From the NCBI RefSeq assembly GCF_019890725.1, contig NZ_JAINZZ010000037.1:1-64000 (forward strand): DNA of 64,000 nt, given 5' to 3'. The position numbers were made by a program, and so were the translations under genes. Below, piece after piece: positions 1 to 9,393 of the stretch. The stretch's first letter is position 1. Each line of letters opens with the position of its first letter. The notes under the pieces are model-generated. The model was not told where the DNA came from and did no database searches. It worked only from the letters and a program-made list of their open reading frames with translations. This DNA is from Actinacidiphila acidipaludis (GTDB taxonomy: Bacteria; Actinomycetota; Actinomycetes; Streptomycetales; Streptomycetaceae).

Positions 1-983
1 CCGCGACGCCCACCCCCACCCGCACGCCCACCGCCACGCCCACCCCCACGGCGACGCCCACCACCCCCACCGGCGGCGGCTCGTCCTCCGGCGGCGGCTT
101 CGCCCCCTACGTCGACACCTCGCTGTACCCGGCGTACGACCTCACCGGCGCGATGAAGGCCAACGGGGTGAAGCAGTTCAACCTCGCCTTCGTGGTGTCC
201 GGCGGCGGCTGCACCCCGAAGTGGGGCGGCGTCACCGACCTCGGCAGCGACGCGGTCGCCGCGCAGATCGGCGCGGTCCGGGCGGCCGGCGGCGACGTCC
301 GGGTCTCCTTCGGCGGTGCCAACGGCACCGAACTGGCCGCGGCCTGCTCCAGCGCCGCCGACCTGGCGGCCGCCTACGGCAAGGCCGTCGACCAGTACAA
401 GCTGACCAAGGTGGACTTCGACGTCGAGGGCGGGGCGCTGCCCGACACCGCGGCCAACACCCGCCGCGCACAGGCCATCGCCCAGCTCCAGCGCGCCCAC
501 AGCGGCCTGGAGGTGTCCTTCACCCTGCCCGCGATGCCCACCGGCCTCACCCAGGACGGCATCAACCTGCTGTCCGACGCCAAGAGCAACGGCGTGGACG
601 TGCACGCCGTCAACATCATGGCGATGGACTACGGCTCGTCCTTCGACGGCGACATGGGCCAGTACGCGATCGACGGCGCCACCGCCACGCAGGCCCAGGT
701 CAAGAGCGTGCTCGGGCTGTCGGACACCGCCGCCTGGCAGAAGATCGCCGTCACCCCGATGATCGGCGTCAACGACGTCAGCAGCGAGACGTTCACCGTG
801 GCGGACGCCGCCAAGCTGGTGGACTTCGCCAGGTCGAAGGGACTGGCCTGGCTGTCGATGTGGTCGGCGACCCGCGACAAGCAGTGCGCGGGCGGCGCCC
901 AGAGCTGGGCCGACGCGAGCTGCAGCTCGGTGGTGCAGAGCCCCGGCGCCTTCTCCCAGGCGTTCGCCGCGTACGGCCGCTGA
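1..983 (+). CDS. GH18 chitinase, C-terminal part (cut by window start)
   Basis: The first complete codon is at 3; the true start lies upstream. The visible part opens with a Thr/Pro linker (PTPTPTATPT type) and a Gly/Ser stretch, then a GH18 (beta/alpha)8 domain starting near APYVDTSLYP. The catalytic motif VDFDVEGG of the DxxDxDxE type is present, with the proton-donor Glu encoded at 426-428. The family hydrolyses chitin by substrate-assisted retention. A linker ahead of the catalytic domain implies an N-terminal binding module and a signal peptide outside the window, hence a secreted enzyme. It converges on bglC, separated by a strong hairpin. The exact subfamily is not resolved. Confidence 0.85.
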   Translation, partial: ATPTPTRTPTATPTPTATPTTPTGGGSSSGGGFAPYVDTSLYPAYDLTGAMKANGVKQFNLAFVVSGGGCTPKWGGVTDLGSDAVAAQIGAVRAAGGDVRVSFGGANGTELAAACSSAADLAAAYGKAVDQYKLTKVDFDVEGGALPDTAANTRRAQAIAQLQRAHSGLEVSFTLPAMPTGLTQDGINLLSDAKSNGVDVHAVNIMAMDYGSSFDGDMGQYAIDGATATQAQVKSVLGLSDTAAWQKIAVTPMIGVNDVSSETFTVADAAKLVDFARSKGLAWLSMWSATRDKQCAGGAQSWADASCSSVVQSPGAFSQAFAAYGR

Positions 984-1106
984 CGCGCGGCCCGGCCGGC
1001 GGGCACCGCGTTCCTCTCCCACCCCCACGGGAGAGGAGCGCGGGAGAAGCGGCAGAAGCGGGATACGCGGGATGAGCGGGAGAGGCCCGAAAGGGGCCCG
1101 GAAGAG

Positions 1107-1154
1107 GAAAGGAGCGGTACGGCAGCACCCTCGAACTGCCGCACCGCTCCTTTC
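1107..1154. terminator. Bidirectional terminator between chitinase and bglC
   Basis: Arms 1107-1125 and 1136-1154 form a 19-bp inverted repeat with one mismatch around a 10-nt loop. The outer ends give A-rich/T-rich flanks (aaagg/ccttt). It sits between two convergent genes and ends 9 nt before the bglC stop codon, so it probably ends transcription from both sides. Confidence 0.8.
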
Positions 1155-1163
1155 ACCGTGCCT

Positions 1164-2645
<1,482 letters not shown>

Positions 2646-2844
2646 GCGGGGACTCCACGGGAATCAGGGGGTCGTCGGGGTGAGAGGGGGGGGGAGGTGC
2701 CGGCGCGGCGGGCAGGCGGAGCCCGGCGGCCGGCCGCCGGGGGGAGGCGGGGCAGCGGCCGCGTGGAGCAGGGGCGGCAGCGGGGGTGCGGGGCGGCCGC
2801 AGGCGCGGGGGAGGGGCGTGCGTGCGGCCGCGGACACGGGGGTG

Positions 2845-3762
2845 TCAGCTCTTCACGGCGCCCGCCGTGATGCCGCTGACGATCTGCCGGCCCAGCACCG
2901 CGAAGACCAGCAGCAGCGGCAGCGTGGCGACCAGCGCCGCGCACACCACGACGGCGTGGTCGATCTGGTGGTTGCCGGATCCGACGCCGGCCAGGGCGAC
3001 CTGCACCGTCGGGTTCTGCTGGCTGAGGGCGATGAACGGCCAGAAGAAGTCGTTCCAGGACTGGACGAAGACCAGCATGCCGAGCACGGCCATGGCCGGC
3101 CGCGCCACCGGGAACACCACGTGCCAGATGATCCGCAGGCTGTGCGCGCCGTCCACCCGGGCGGCCTCGATCAGTTCGATCGGCAGCGCCTCGGAGAGGA
3201 ACTGCCGCATGAAGAACACGCCGAACGCGGCGACCAGCGACGGCAGGATGACCGACTGCAGATGGCCCACCCAGCCGACGTTGGTGATGATCTGGTAGAG
3301 CGGGATCACCGTGAGCTGCGGCGGGATCGTCATGGTGGCGACCACGATCGTCAGCAGCGCGTTGCGGCCGCGGAACCGCAGCTTGGCGAAGGCGAAACCG
3401 GCGAGCGTGGAGAAGAGCACCGTGCTCAGCGCCACACACCCGGCCACGATGGTCGAGTTGATCAGGGCCTTGGTCATGTCGACCTGGTCCCAGACGATCT
3501 TCAGATTGTCGATCAGGTGGCTGCCGGGCAGCAGCGGCGTGGGCGGCGTGACCAGCTCGGTGTCCGTGCGCGAGGCGGCCACCACCGTCCAGTACAGCGG
3601 GAACAGCGAGACGAGGGTCGCGACGATCAGGAACAGGTAGGCCAGCGGGCCGCCCTTGTTCTGCTGGCCCGCGCCGCCCGCCCGCAGCCGGCGCGTCCGG
3701 CGCTGGGGCGTGCTGGAGTGCCGGGGACCGGGGTACGCGACGGGCTCGGTGAGTTGTGCCAT
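2845..3762 (-). CDS. cebG: Cellobiose/cellotriose ABC transporter, permease CebG
   Basis: A 305-residue MalG-type inner permease. It has a short cytoplasmic N-terminus, a first hydrophobic helix at LAYLFLIVATLVSLFPLYW, and the EAA loop near the C-terminal third (EAARVDGAHS), which docks the ATPase. It starts 3 nt after the cebF stop, so the two are translationally coupled. No ATPase is encoded in the operon; the family normally uses the shared multi-sugar ATPase MsiK encoded elsewhere. The substrate is inferred from the neighbours CebE, CebR and BglC. Confidence 0.92.
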   Translation of the reverse strand: MAQLTEPVAYPGPRHSSTPQRRTRRLRAGGAGQQNKGGPLAYLFLIVATLVSLFPLYWTVVAASRTDTELVTPPTPLLPGSHLIDNLKIVWDQVDMTKALINSTIVAGCVALSTVLFSTLAGFAFAKLRFRGRNALLTIVVATMTIPPQLTVIPLYQIITNVGWVGHLQSVILPSLVAAFGVFFMRQFLSEALPIELIEAARVDGAHSLRIIWHVVFPVARPAMAVLGMLVFVQSWNDFFWPFIALSQQNPTVQVALAGVGSGNHQIDHAVVVCAALVATLPLLLVFAVLGRQIVSGITAGAVKS

Positions 3763-3765
3763 GGG

Positions 3766-4773
3766 TCAGCCTCCGAGCTTCCGTCGGTTGGACCGGATGA
3801 CGAGCAGCTGGACGGCCCCGATGAGCAGCAGGATCAGGAGCATGACCCAGGCCACGGCGGACGCCTGGCCGAGTTCGCCCACCTGCCAGCCCTTGTCGTA
3901 CATGTACAGGCTCAGCGTCTGGTACTGGTGGTCGGTGCCGCCGGTGACGCCGACGCCGCCGCCGTAGATCAGCGGCTCACCGAAGAGCTGGGTCGCGCCG
4001 ATGGTGGACACGATGATGGTGAAGAAGATCGTCGGCCGGATCGAGGGGATGGTGACGCTGATGAACTGCCGCCAGCGCGAGGCGCCGTCCAGCGCCGCAG
4101 CCTCGTACAGGTCCGCGGAGACCGCCTGCATCGCGGCCAGGTAGATCAGCGCGTTGTAGCCGGTCCAGCGCCAGGTGACGATCGTGGAGATGGCGATCTG
4201 CGCCGGCCACTTCGACGACGCCCACTGCACGTGGTCGACGCCCACGTGCCCGAGCAGCTGGTTGATCATGCCGTAGTCGGGGTTGAAGAGCTGGACGAAG
4301 ACCAGCGAGGCGGCGGCGATCGACGTCGCGTACGGCGCCAGGATCGCCACGCGGAAGAACCCCCGCGCCCGCAGGCGGTAGTTGAGCAGGTGCGCCAGGC
4401 CCAGGGCCATCAGGAGCTGTGGCACCGTGGAGATCACACCGAGGGTGAAGGTGTTGCGCAGCGCCTTCCAGAAGAACTCGTTGTCCCACAGCGACGTGTA
4501 GTTGTCGAAACCGACCCACTTGGCGTGACCGCCGAGCTGGACCTCGTTGAGCGAGAGCCAGCCGGTGTAGATCAGCGGGAAGAGGCCGAAGGCGGCGAAG
4601 CAGAGGAAGAAGGGAGCGATGTACGCGTACGGCGACGCCTTGGTGTCCAGCCGGTAGAGCCGGGAGCGCCATCCGGAGGAGGAGGCGGGTGCGCCGCGCC
4701 TGCCGGGCGGGCGGGGGGCGGTTCCGGAGGGCGGCGGGCCGCCGTCCGACGTCGCCCTGACGGAGGTGGCCAC
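3766..4773 (-). CDS. cebF: Cellobiose/cellotriose ABC transporter, permease CebF
   Basis: A 335-residue MalF-type permease starting at GTG. An approximately 50-residue Pro/Arg/Gly-rich cytoplasmic N-terminus precedes the first helix (APFFLCFAAFGLFPLIYTG). The EAA motif is EAAALDGASRWRQF. It lies between cebE and cebG in the same operon, after a 14-bp hairpin that follows cebE. With CebG it forms the membrane channel for oligosaccharides delivered by CebE. Confidence 0.92.
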   Translation of the reverse strand: MATSVRATSDGGPPPSGTAPRPPGRRGAPASSSGWRSRLYRLDTKASPYAYIAPFFLCFAAFGLFPLIYTGWLSLNEVQLGGHAKWVGFDNYTSLWDNEFFWKALRNTFTLGVISTVPQLLMALGLAHLLNYRLRARGFFRVAILAPYATSIAAASLVFVQLFNPDYGMINQLLGHVGVDHVQWASSKWPAQIAISTIVTWRWTGYNALIYLAAMQAVSADLYEAAALDGASRWRQFISVTIPSIRPTIFFTIIVSTIGATQLFGEPLIYGGGVGVTGGTDHQYQTLSLYMYDKGWQVGELGQASAVAWVMLLILLLIGAVQLLVIRSNRRKLGG

Positions 4774-4833
4774 GAGTGGCGTCCTTCCCGTAGGGATTCA
4801 GCGGGTTTCACACGGGGATGAACAGCGGAACGC

Positions 4834-4871
4834 GGGCCGCCCGGCAGGTGGGAGTCACTGCCGGGCGGCCC
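4834..4871 (-). terminator. Intercistronic hairpin between cebE and cebF
   Basis: A perfect 14-bp stem (4834-4847 with 4858-4871) with a 10-nt loop lies just downstream of the cebE stop. There is no U-tract. Such hairpins after binding-protein genes usually act as leaky terminators or 3' mRNA stabilisers that raise the binding protein over the permeases. That role is inferred here. Confidence 0.65.
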
Positions 4872-4880
4872 CGAGCGAGG

Positions 4881-6239
4881 TCAGCTGGCGTCGCCGACCT
4901 TGTCCTTGACCTGGGCCTGGACGTTCGACCAGGCCTTGTCCTTCGAGGTTCCGCGCTGCTCCATGTCCAGCAGGCCGTTCTTGGTGATGATGTCCTTCAC
5001 CGTGCCGTCGTCCGGGCCGATCGGCGCGGGCTGGATGCTGTTGGCGGTGGTGGAGAAGATCTTGCCGATCGGGGCGGGAGTGCTGCCGAAGTAGTCGTTC
5101 GTCGCGCTCTGCACCGCGGGGTCGGACAGACCGGCCTTGTTCGACGGGATGTTGCCGAACTTCTGGAAGACCTTGACCTCCTGGGCGGCGGCGGTCAGCC
5201 ACTGCGCCAGGGCGGTCGCCTCGGCCACGTGCTTGCCGGACTTCGGCACCGCCAGGAACGAACCGCCCCAGTTGCCGGCCTGCGGCGGCTGGGCGATGTT
5301 CCACTTGCCCTTGTTGGCCGGGCCCGCGTTACTGGAGATCTGGCCCAGCATCCAGCTCGGGCAGGCCACGGTGGCGAACTTGTTCGTCTTGAACGCCGCC
5401 GACCAGGTGTTGTTGGAGTCGAACTGCTGCAGCTTGGCGGTCAGCCCGTCCTGGATCGCCTGGGAGGCCAGGTCCCACGCCGTCTTCACACCGGCGCTGG
5501 TGGTGTAGACCAGCTTGCCGCTGGAGTCGGAGTACTGCTGGGGCTGGCTCGACAGCACCGCGTTGAACAGGCCGCCGGCCGAGTCGGTGAAGGCCACGCC
5601 CGCCGGCGCGTGCTGCTTGAACTGGTTGCCGACCGAGACGAACTTCGACCAGTCGCCCTGCCACAGCGCCGCGACCTTGTCCGGCTCGGACGGCAGACCG
5701 GCCTGCTTGAACAGGTCGGAGCGGTAGCACACGGCCGTCGGGCCGATGTCGGTGCCGACACCGATCACCTTGCCGTCGGAGGTCGTGGCCTCCTTCTCCT
5801 TGTAGCTGACCCAGTCGTCGACGTTGAAGCCCTTGACGGTCTTGAAGTCCTCGAACTTCGACGCGAGGTTGGGCTGGATCGCCTCGGCGATGTAGCCGAT
5901 CTCGATCGCCTGGATGTCGTCCAGGCCGCTGTTCTGGGACAGGTGCAGCTTGAGGGAGTCCCAGTACTGCTGGCCGTCGGAGACGTTGTCCTCGACGATC
6001 TTGATGTTCGGGTGCAGGGCCTCGTACTCCGAGAAGAGCTTGGCGCCCGTCTTGTCGTCGTAGCCGAAGGACCCGAAGTCACCGATGTGCAGCGTGATCT
6101 GCTCGTTCGAGGAGGAGGTGGACCCTCCCTTGCTGCCAGAGTCGCTGCTGCTGCTGCAGCCGGTGATCAGGGTCGCGCAGGTCGCGAGACCCGCGACCGC
6201 GATGACGGCGGCCTTGCGGGTTCTGCCGGAAGTGCGCAT
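4881..6239 (-). CDS. cebE: Cellobiose/cellotriose-binding lipoprotein CebE
   Basis: A solute-binding protein of 452 residues. The start at 6239 is preferred because AAGGAGAG stands just upstream and the protein then opens with a twin-Arg-like n-region, a hydrophobic stretch and the lipobox LITGC. The open frame extends upstream to 6359, but that would put the CebR operator inside the gene. After a Ser/Gly linker comes a family-1 extracellular binding fold (ITLHIGDFGSFGYDD onward). It captures cellobiose or cellotriose and passes it to CebFG. Confidence 0.93.
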   Translation of the reverse strand: MRTSGRTRKAAVIAVAGLATCATLITGCSSSSDSGSKGGSTSSSNEQITLHIGDFGSFGYDDKTGAKLFSEYEALHPNIKIVEDNVSDGQQYWDSLKLHLSQNSGLDDIQAIEIGYIAEAIQPNLASKFEDFKTVKGFNVDDWVSYKEKEATTSDGKVIGVGTDIGPTAVCYRSDLFKQAGLPSEPDKVAALWQGDWSKFVSVGNQFKQHAPAGVAFTDSAGGLFNAVLSSQPQQYSDSSGKLVYTTSAGVKTAWDLASQAIQDGLTAKLQQFDSNNTWSAAFKTNKFATVACPSWMLGQISSNAGPANKGKWNIAQPPQAGNWGGSFLAVPKSGKHVAEATALAQWLTAAAQEVKVFQKFGNIPSNKAGLSDPAVQSATNDYFGSTPAPIGKIFSTTANSIQPAPIGPDDGTVKDIITKNGLLDMEQRGTSKDKAWSNVQAQVKDKVGDAS

Positions 6240-6326
6240 TCCACTCTCCTTGTCAGGGTGGGTCAGCGTGCGGGTGGTGCGTCCCCGGGAAGGTGCTCGG
6301 ATTGGGGCCGTTGCGAGGGGCGCTTG

Positions 6327-6340
6327 TGGGAGCGCTCCCA
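6327..6340. promoter_or_regulatory. CebR operator upstream of cebE
   Basis: TGGGAGCGCTCCCA, a perfect 14-bp palindrome matching the published CebR/CelR box. Symmetry extends one base on each side (6326-6341). It lies 88 nt upstream of the cebE ATG and should repress cebEFG-bglC until cellobiose releases CebR. Confidence 0.93.
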
Positions 6341-6474
6341 CGTAGGCTTTCCGGAACATTCACGCCTCGGAGGGGTCAGTGTCAAGATGTGAAGTCCATT
6401 TCGTTGCCGGAACGTGTCCGGGGCGAAGCGGGCGTCACTTCTTGAACGGAGCGGCCTGCCTGGGGCTTGTATCG

Positions 6475-6488
6475 TGGGAGCGCTCTCA
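6475..6488. promoter_or_regulatory. CebR operator upstream of cebR (autoregulation)
   Basis: TGGGAGCGCTCTCA, one base from the perfect box. It lies 75 nt before the preferred cebR start, so CebR probably limits its own synthesis. Confidence 0.85.
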
Positions 6489-6562
6489 CGCGCTGTCGGA
6501 CGCGGGACGGGGCGGGCGCTAAGGTGGCGCGCAGCGGGAAGCAGCGGGAGGCGGAAGTGGCC

Positions 6563-7585
6563 ATGAACGGGCGGCACAGCGGACGGCCCACCCTGGAAGA
6601 GGTGGCCGTACGCGCCGGGGTCGGGCGCGGCACGGTCTCGCGCGTCATCAACGGCTCGCCCAGGGTGAGTGACCGCGCGAAAGCCGCGGTCGAGGCCGCG
6701 ATCGCGGAGCTCGGCTACGTGCCCAACCGCGCCGCCCGCGCGCTCGCCGGCAACCGCACCGACGCGATCGCGCTCGTCATCCCCGAGCCCGAGACCCGGC
6801 TCTTCGCCGAGCCCTACTTCTCCGACATCATCCGCGGTATCGGCGCCGAACTCGCCGACACCGACATGCAGTTGCTGCTCACCCTGATCCGCACCCCCAA
6901 GGAGCGGTCCCGCTTCGCCCAGTACCTCACCGCCCACCGCGTCGACGGCGTCCTCCTGGTCTCCGTCCACGAGGACGACCCGCTGCCCGACCTCCTGGAG
7001 CAGCTGGAGATGCCCGCGGTGCTCAACGGCCGCCGCAGCGACCTGGAGTCCGTCTCCTACGTCGACGCGGACAATGTCGGCGGCGCCCGCGCCGCGGTCG
7101 CCCACCTGCTGGCCCGCGGCCGCCGTGAGGTCGCCACCATCACCGGCCCCACCGACATGTACGTCGCCCGCTGCCGCCTCGACGGCTACCGCCAGGCCGT
7201 GGAGGCCGCCGGTCTCGGAGCCGACGACGACCTCGTGGCCCGCGGCGACTTCACCGAGGAGGGCGGCCGCCGCGCCATGCGCGAACTCCTCGCCCGCCGC
7301 CCCGGCATCGACGGCGTCTTCGCCGCCTCCGACGTCATGGCGGCCGGCGCCCGCGCGGTGCTCCGCGAGGAGGGCCGCCGCGTGCCGGACGACGTCGCCC
7401 TCGTCGGCTTCGAGGACTCGGCGATCGCCCGCCACATGGACCCGGCGCTCACCAGTGTCCGCCAGCCCACCGAGGAGATGGGCCGCACGATGGCCCGCGT
7501 CCTGCTCGAGGAGATCGCCGAGCGGGCGTCGGTCCGGCGGCATGTGGTGCTGGCGACGGAGCTGGTCCAGCGCGATTCGGTCTGA
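6563..7585 (+). CDS. cebR: LacI-family repressor of cellulose/cellobiose utilisation, CebR
   Basis: A 340-residue LacI-family regulator. The HTH (PTLEEVAVRAGVGRGTVSRV) is followed by the hinge (LGYVPNRAARALAG) and a periplasmic-binding-like sensor domain. The ATG at 6563 is used; a GTG at 6557 with GGGAGG 5-6 nt upstream is an equally good start. The longer frame from 6467 would contain the operator and is rejected. It is divergent from cebEFG-bglC. The known family is released from TGGGAGCGCTCCCA by cellobiose or cellotriose; copies of this site also stand before the secreted enzymes in this window. Confidence 0.94.
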   Translation: MNGRHSGRPTLEEVAVRAGVGRGTVSRVINGSPRVSDRAKAAVEAAIAELGYVPNRAARALAGNRTDAIALVIPEPETRLFAEPYFSDIIRGIGAELADTDMQLLLTLIRTPKERSRFAQYLTAHRVDGVLLVSVHEDDPLPDLLEQLEMPAVLNGRRSDLESVSYVDADNVGGARAAVAHLLARGRREVATITGPTDMYVARCRLDGYRQAVEAAGLGADDDLVARGDFTEEGGRRAMRELLARRPGIDGVFAASDVMAAGARAVLREEGRRVPDDVALVGFEDSAIARHMDPALTSVRQPTEEMGRTMARVLLEEIAERASVRRHVVLATELVQRDSV

Positions 7586-7618
7586 CGACCGGATGGGGGC
7601 TTTAGGGTTCGGGACTTT

Positions 7619-7646
7619 GGGGCTCGGGGCTCGGGGCTCGGGGCTC
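7619..7646. repeat. Tandem 7-bp repeat, GGGGCTC x4
   Basis: Four exact GGGGCTC units follow the cebR stop, with degenerate copies continuing to about 7665. It is G-rich, non-coding and probably length-variable. Confidence 0.85.
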
Positions 7647-7719
7647 AGAGCTCAGGGTTCGGGGCGGCGGGTGCGCGGGGGCCGGGCCGGGGGATGGGGA
7701 CTCCGGTGGGGGAACTAGG

Positions 7720-8673
7720 GTGGCGCGGGTGAGGGATGAAGGGGCGGGGGTGCCGCGGGGGAGGGTGCTGGCGGAGACGCTGGTGGACCTGGGGGTGCCG
7801 TATGCGGAGATCAACGGCGTTCTGGCGGCGGCGGAACGGCTCGCCCGGGACGAGGAGGCCGCAGCTCTGCTGAGCGGGGCTGTGCGGGACTTCGTCCGGG
7901 ACATGGGCGTGGTGGGCGGCGGCCCCGAAGGCGGCCCGCAACTCGGCCCCGATCTCGACGCCCTCCCGTCCCCCGACCGGTGGTTCACCCTGCTCGTCCT
8001 CGCCGCGACCCGGCCGCACACCGTCGCGTACCACCGGAGCATCGGCGTGCCGGAGGAGATCAGCCGCCGAACCCTCGCCGACGTCGGCCGCCACCTGGCG
8101 GTCCACCAGCGCCGTCACGGCACCCCGGGCCTTGCCAACACCCGGTGGCTGGCACGCCACTTCCGCGGCGTCCTCTACCAGCTCGGCCGGCTGCAGTTCG
8201 AACGGGTCCTCCTCGGCGGCAGGAGCGGGCGGCTGCTCGCCGACGCCGGCGTCGCCGAAGGGCCCGGGACTCTGGTCCTCAACGTCCACGTCCCCGACTT
8301 CACGGGTCCGCTCGACCCGGGGGAATGCGACGCCTCCTTCGACCGGGCCCGGGCGTTCTTCCCCCGCCATTTCCCCGGCGAGACCCATGCGGTGGCCATC
8401 TGCCATTCCTGGCTCCTGGACCCGCAACTCGCGGTCCACCTGCCACCGGATTCCCGCATCCTGGCTTTCCAGCGCCGTTTCACCCTCGTTTATCCGACGC
8501 CTTCCCACCCGGCCGCCGAACCTGATGACGCGTCCGTCCTCGGCTTCGTCTTCGGCGACCCGGAAGCCGATCCGGCCGGCCTGACCCCGCGCACCTCCAT
8601 CCAGCGCGTCGTCCTCGCCCACCTCTCCGCCGGCCACCACTGGACCGGCGGCACCGCCTGGCGCCCCCTCTGA
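7720..8673 (+). CDS. GNAT-like acyltransferase-domain protein, unknown substrate
   Basis: A 317-residue soluble protein starting at GTG. It resembles the actinobacterial two-domain family annotated as acyltransferase domain-containing, with an all-alpha N-terminal part of about 130 residues and a GNAT-like C-terminal part. That assignment is from memory of the sequence style (ISRRTLADVGRHLAVHQRRH; LNVHVPDFTGPLDP). There is no signal peptide or membrane segment. It stands alone between two different 7-bp tandem repeats, with no operon partner. The function cannot be named from the sequence. Confidence 0.6.
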   Translation: MARVRDEGAGVPRGRVLAETLVDLGVPYAEINGVLAAAERLARDEEAAALLSGAVRDFVRDMGVVGGGPEGGPQLGPDLDALPSPDRWFTLLVLAATRPHTVAYHRSIGVPEEISRRTLADVGRHLAVHQRRHGTPGLANTRWLARHFRGVLYQLGRLQFERVLLGGRSGRLLADAGVAEGPGTLVLNVHVPDFTGPLDPGECDASFDRARAFFPRHFPGETHAVAICHSWLLDPQLAVHLPPDSRILAFQRRFTLVYPTPSHPAAEPDDASVLGFVFGDPEADPAGLTPRTSIQRVVLAHLSAGHHWTGGTAWRPL

Positions 8674-8705
8674 CTCCAGCCGATCCCCCGCCCTGCCCCG
8701 CCCTG

Positions 8706-8747
8706 TCCCCTCTCCCCTCTCCCCTCTCCCCTCTCCCCTCTCCCCTC
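8706..8747. repeat. Tandem 7-bp repeat, TCCCCTC x6
   Basis: Six exact TCCCCTC units begin 32 nt after the stop of the preceding gene. The strong purine/pyrimidine strand asymmetry could favour slippage or G-quadruplex formation on the minus strand. Confidence 0.9.
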
Positions 8748-8787
8748 CCCTTGTCCCCGCCTTCCCGCCATCGCTCCGCACGACGGA

Positions 8788-8922
8788 GGGGGCCGGGGGC
8801 GCAGGGGGAGGGGTCCGAAATGCTGCCGTATATTTGTGGCCGACAAGAGGGTACGAAAACGGAAAACCCGCACGGCCGTAAATATACGATTTCGGACCCC
8901 TCCCCCGGAGCCCCCGGCCCCC
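8788..8922. repeat. Long imperfect inverted repeat (about 50-bp arms), intergenic
   Basis: The left arm 8788-8842 and right arm 8873-8922 are near-complementary. They share the outer GC-rich block, the core GGGGAGGGGTCCGAAAT and the AT block GTATATTT, then GGCCG. The left arm has a 5-nt insertion after GAAAT, plus a 3-nt and a 2-nt mismatch. The loop (8843-8872) is A-rich. No ORF fits. It lies between a plus-strand gene ending at 8673 and a minus-strand gene ending at 8972, so it may be a terminator, but it is far longer than the other terminators in the window. A MITE-like element or structured RNA are alternatives. Confidence 0.75.
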
Positions 8923-8971
8923 GGCCCAAAAGAACCCGGGCACGATGGTCCCCGCATGCCGACATAAAACC

Positions 8972-9253
8972 TCAGCGCAACCGCTGGTACACCGCCCCAT
9001 CCCGCGTACGCCCCAAAAACCCTTCCTCGACGAGATAGCGCCGCAGCGCCGACGTGTCGTCGTGGACGGAGGCCAGCGCCTCGTTCACCTCCTGCTCGGT
9101 GTACACGCGGCCGCCGGTGAAGAGGCTCGCCGCGAGGTAGGCCAGGAGCTGGGCGCGGCGGGCCGGGCGGCGGGGGACGGAGGTCAGGCGGCCGTGGGAG
9201 AACAGGTCGGTCACGCCGTGGGCCTGGCGTGCGGCTTCGTCGTCGGTACTCAT
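8972..9253 (-). CDS. DUF2087-like small protein
   Basis: A 93-residue protein starting at the ATG at 9253; the frame reaches a TTG at 9289 but with no support. The motif content (FSHGRLTSVPRRPARRAQLLAYLAASLF, then EQEVNEALASVHDDTSALRRYLVEEGFL, then YQRL) fits the DUF2087 family. That family is a small winged-helix-like fold, often fused to or near transcription regulators. It has no operon partner. The role is unknown; nucleic-acid binding is a guess. Confidence 0.65.
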   Translation of the reverse strand: MSTDDEAARQAHGVTDLFSHGRLTSVPRRPARRAQLLAYLAASLFTGGRVYTEQEVNEALASVHDDTSALRRYLVEEGFLGRTRDGAVYQRLR

Positions 9254-9393
9254 TCGGGCCACCCTGCCCGCGACCGCGGACGGCGGCAACGCAATAAGGG
9301 AACGGCCGCCGGGCGACGGGACCGCGGTGGTCCCGGCCCGGCGGCCGGTGGGGGGAGGGAAAATGGCTCACGTTCCCCTGAGGCGGCGCGGGC

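Noticed and set aside
8706-8747. Short repeats as a CRISPR array
   Set aside because: Seven-base tandem units without spacers; no cas genes in the window.
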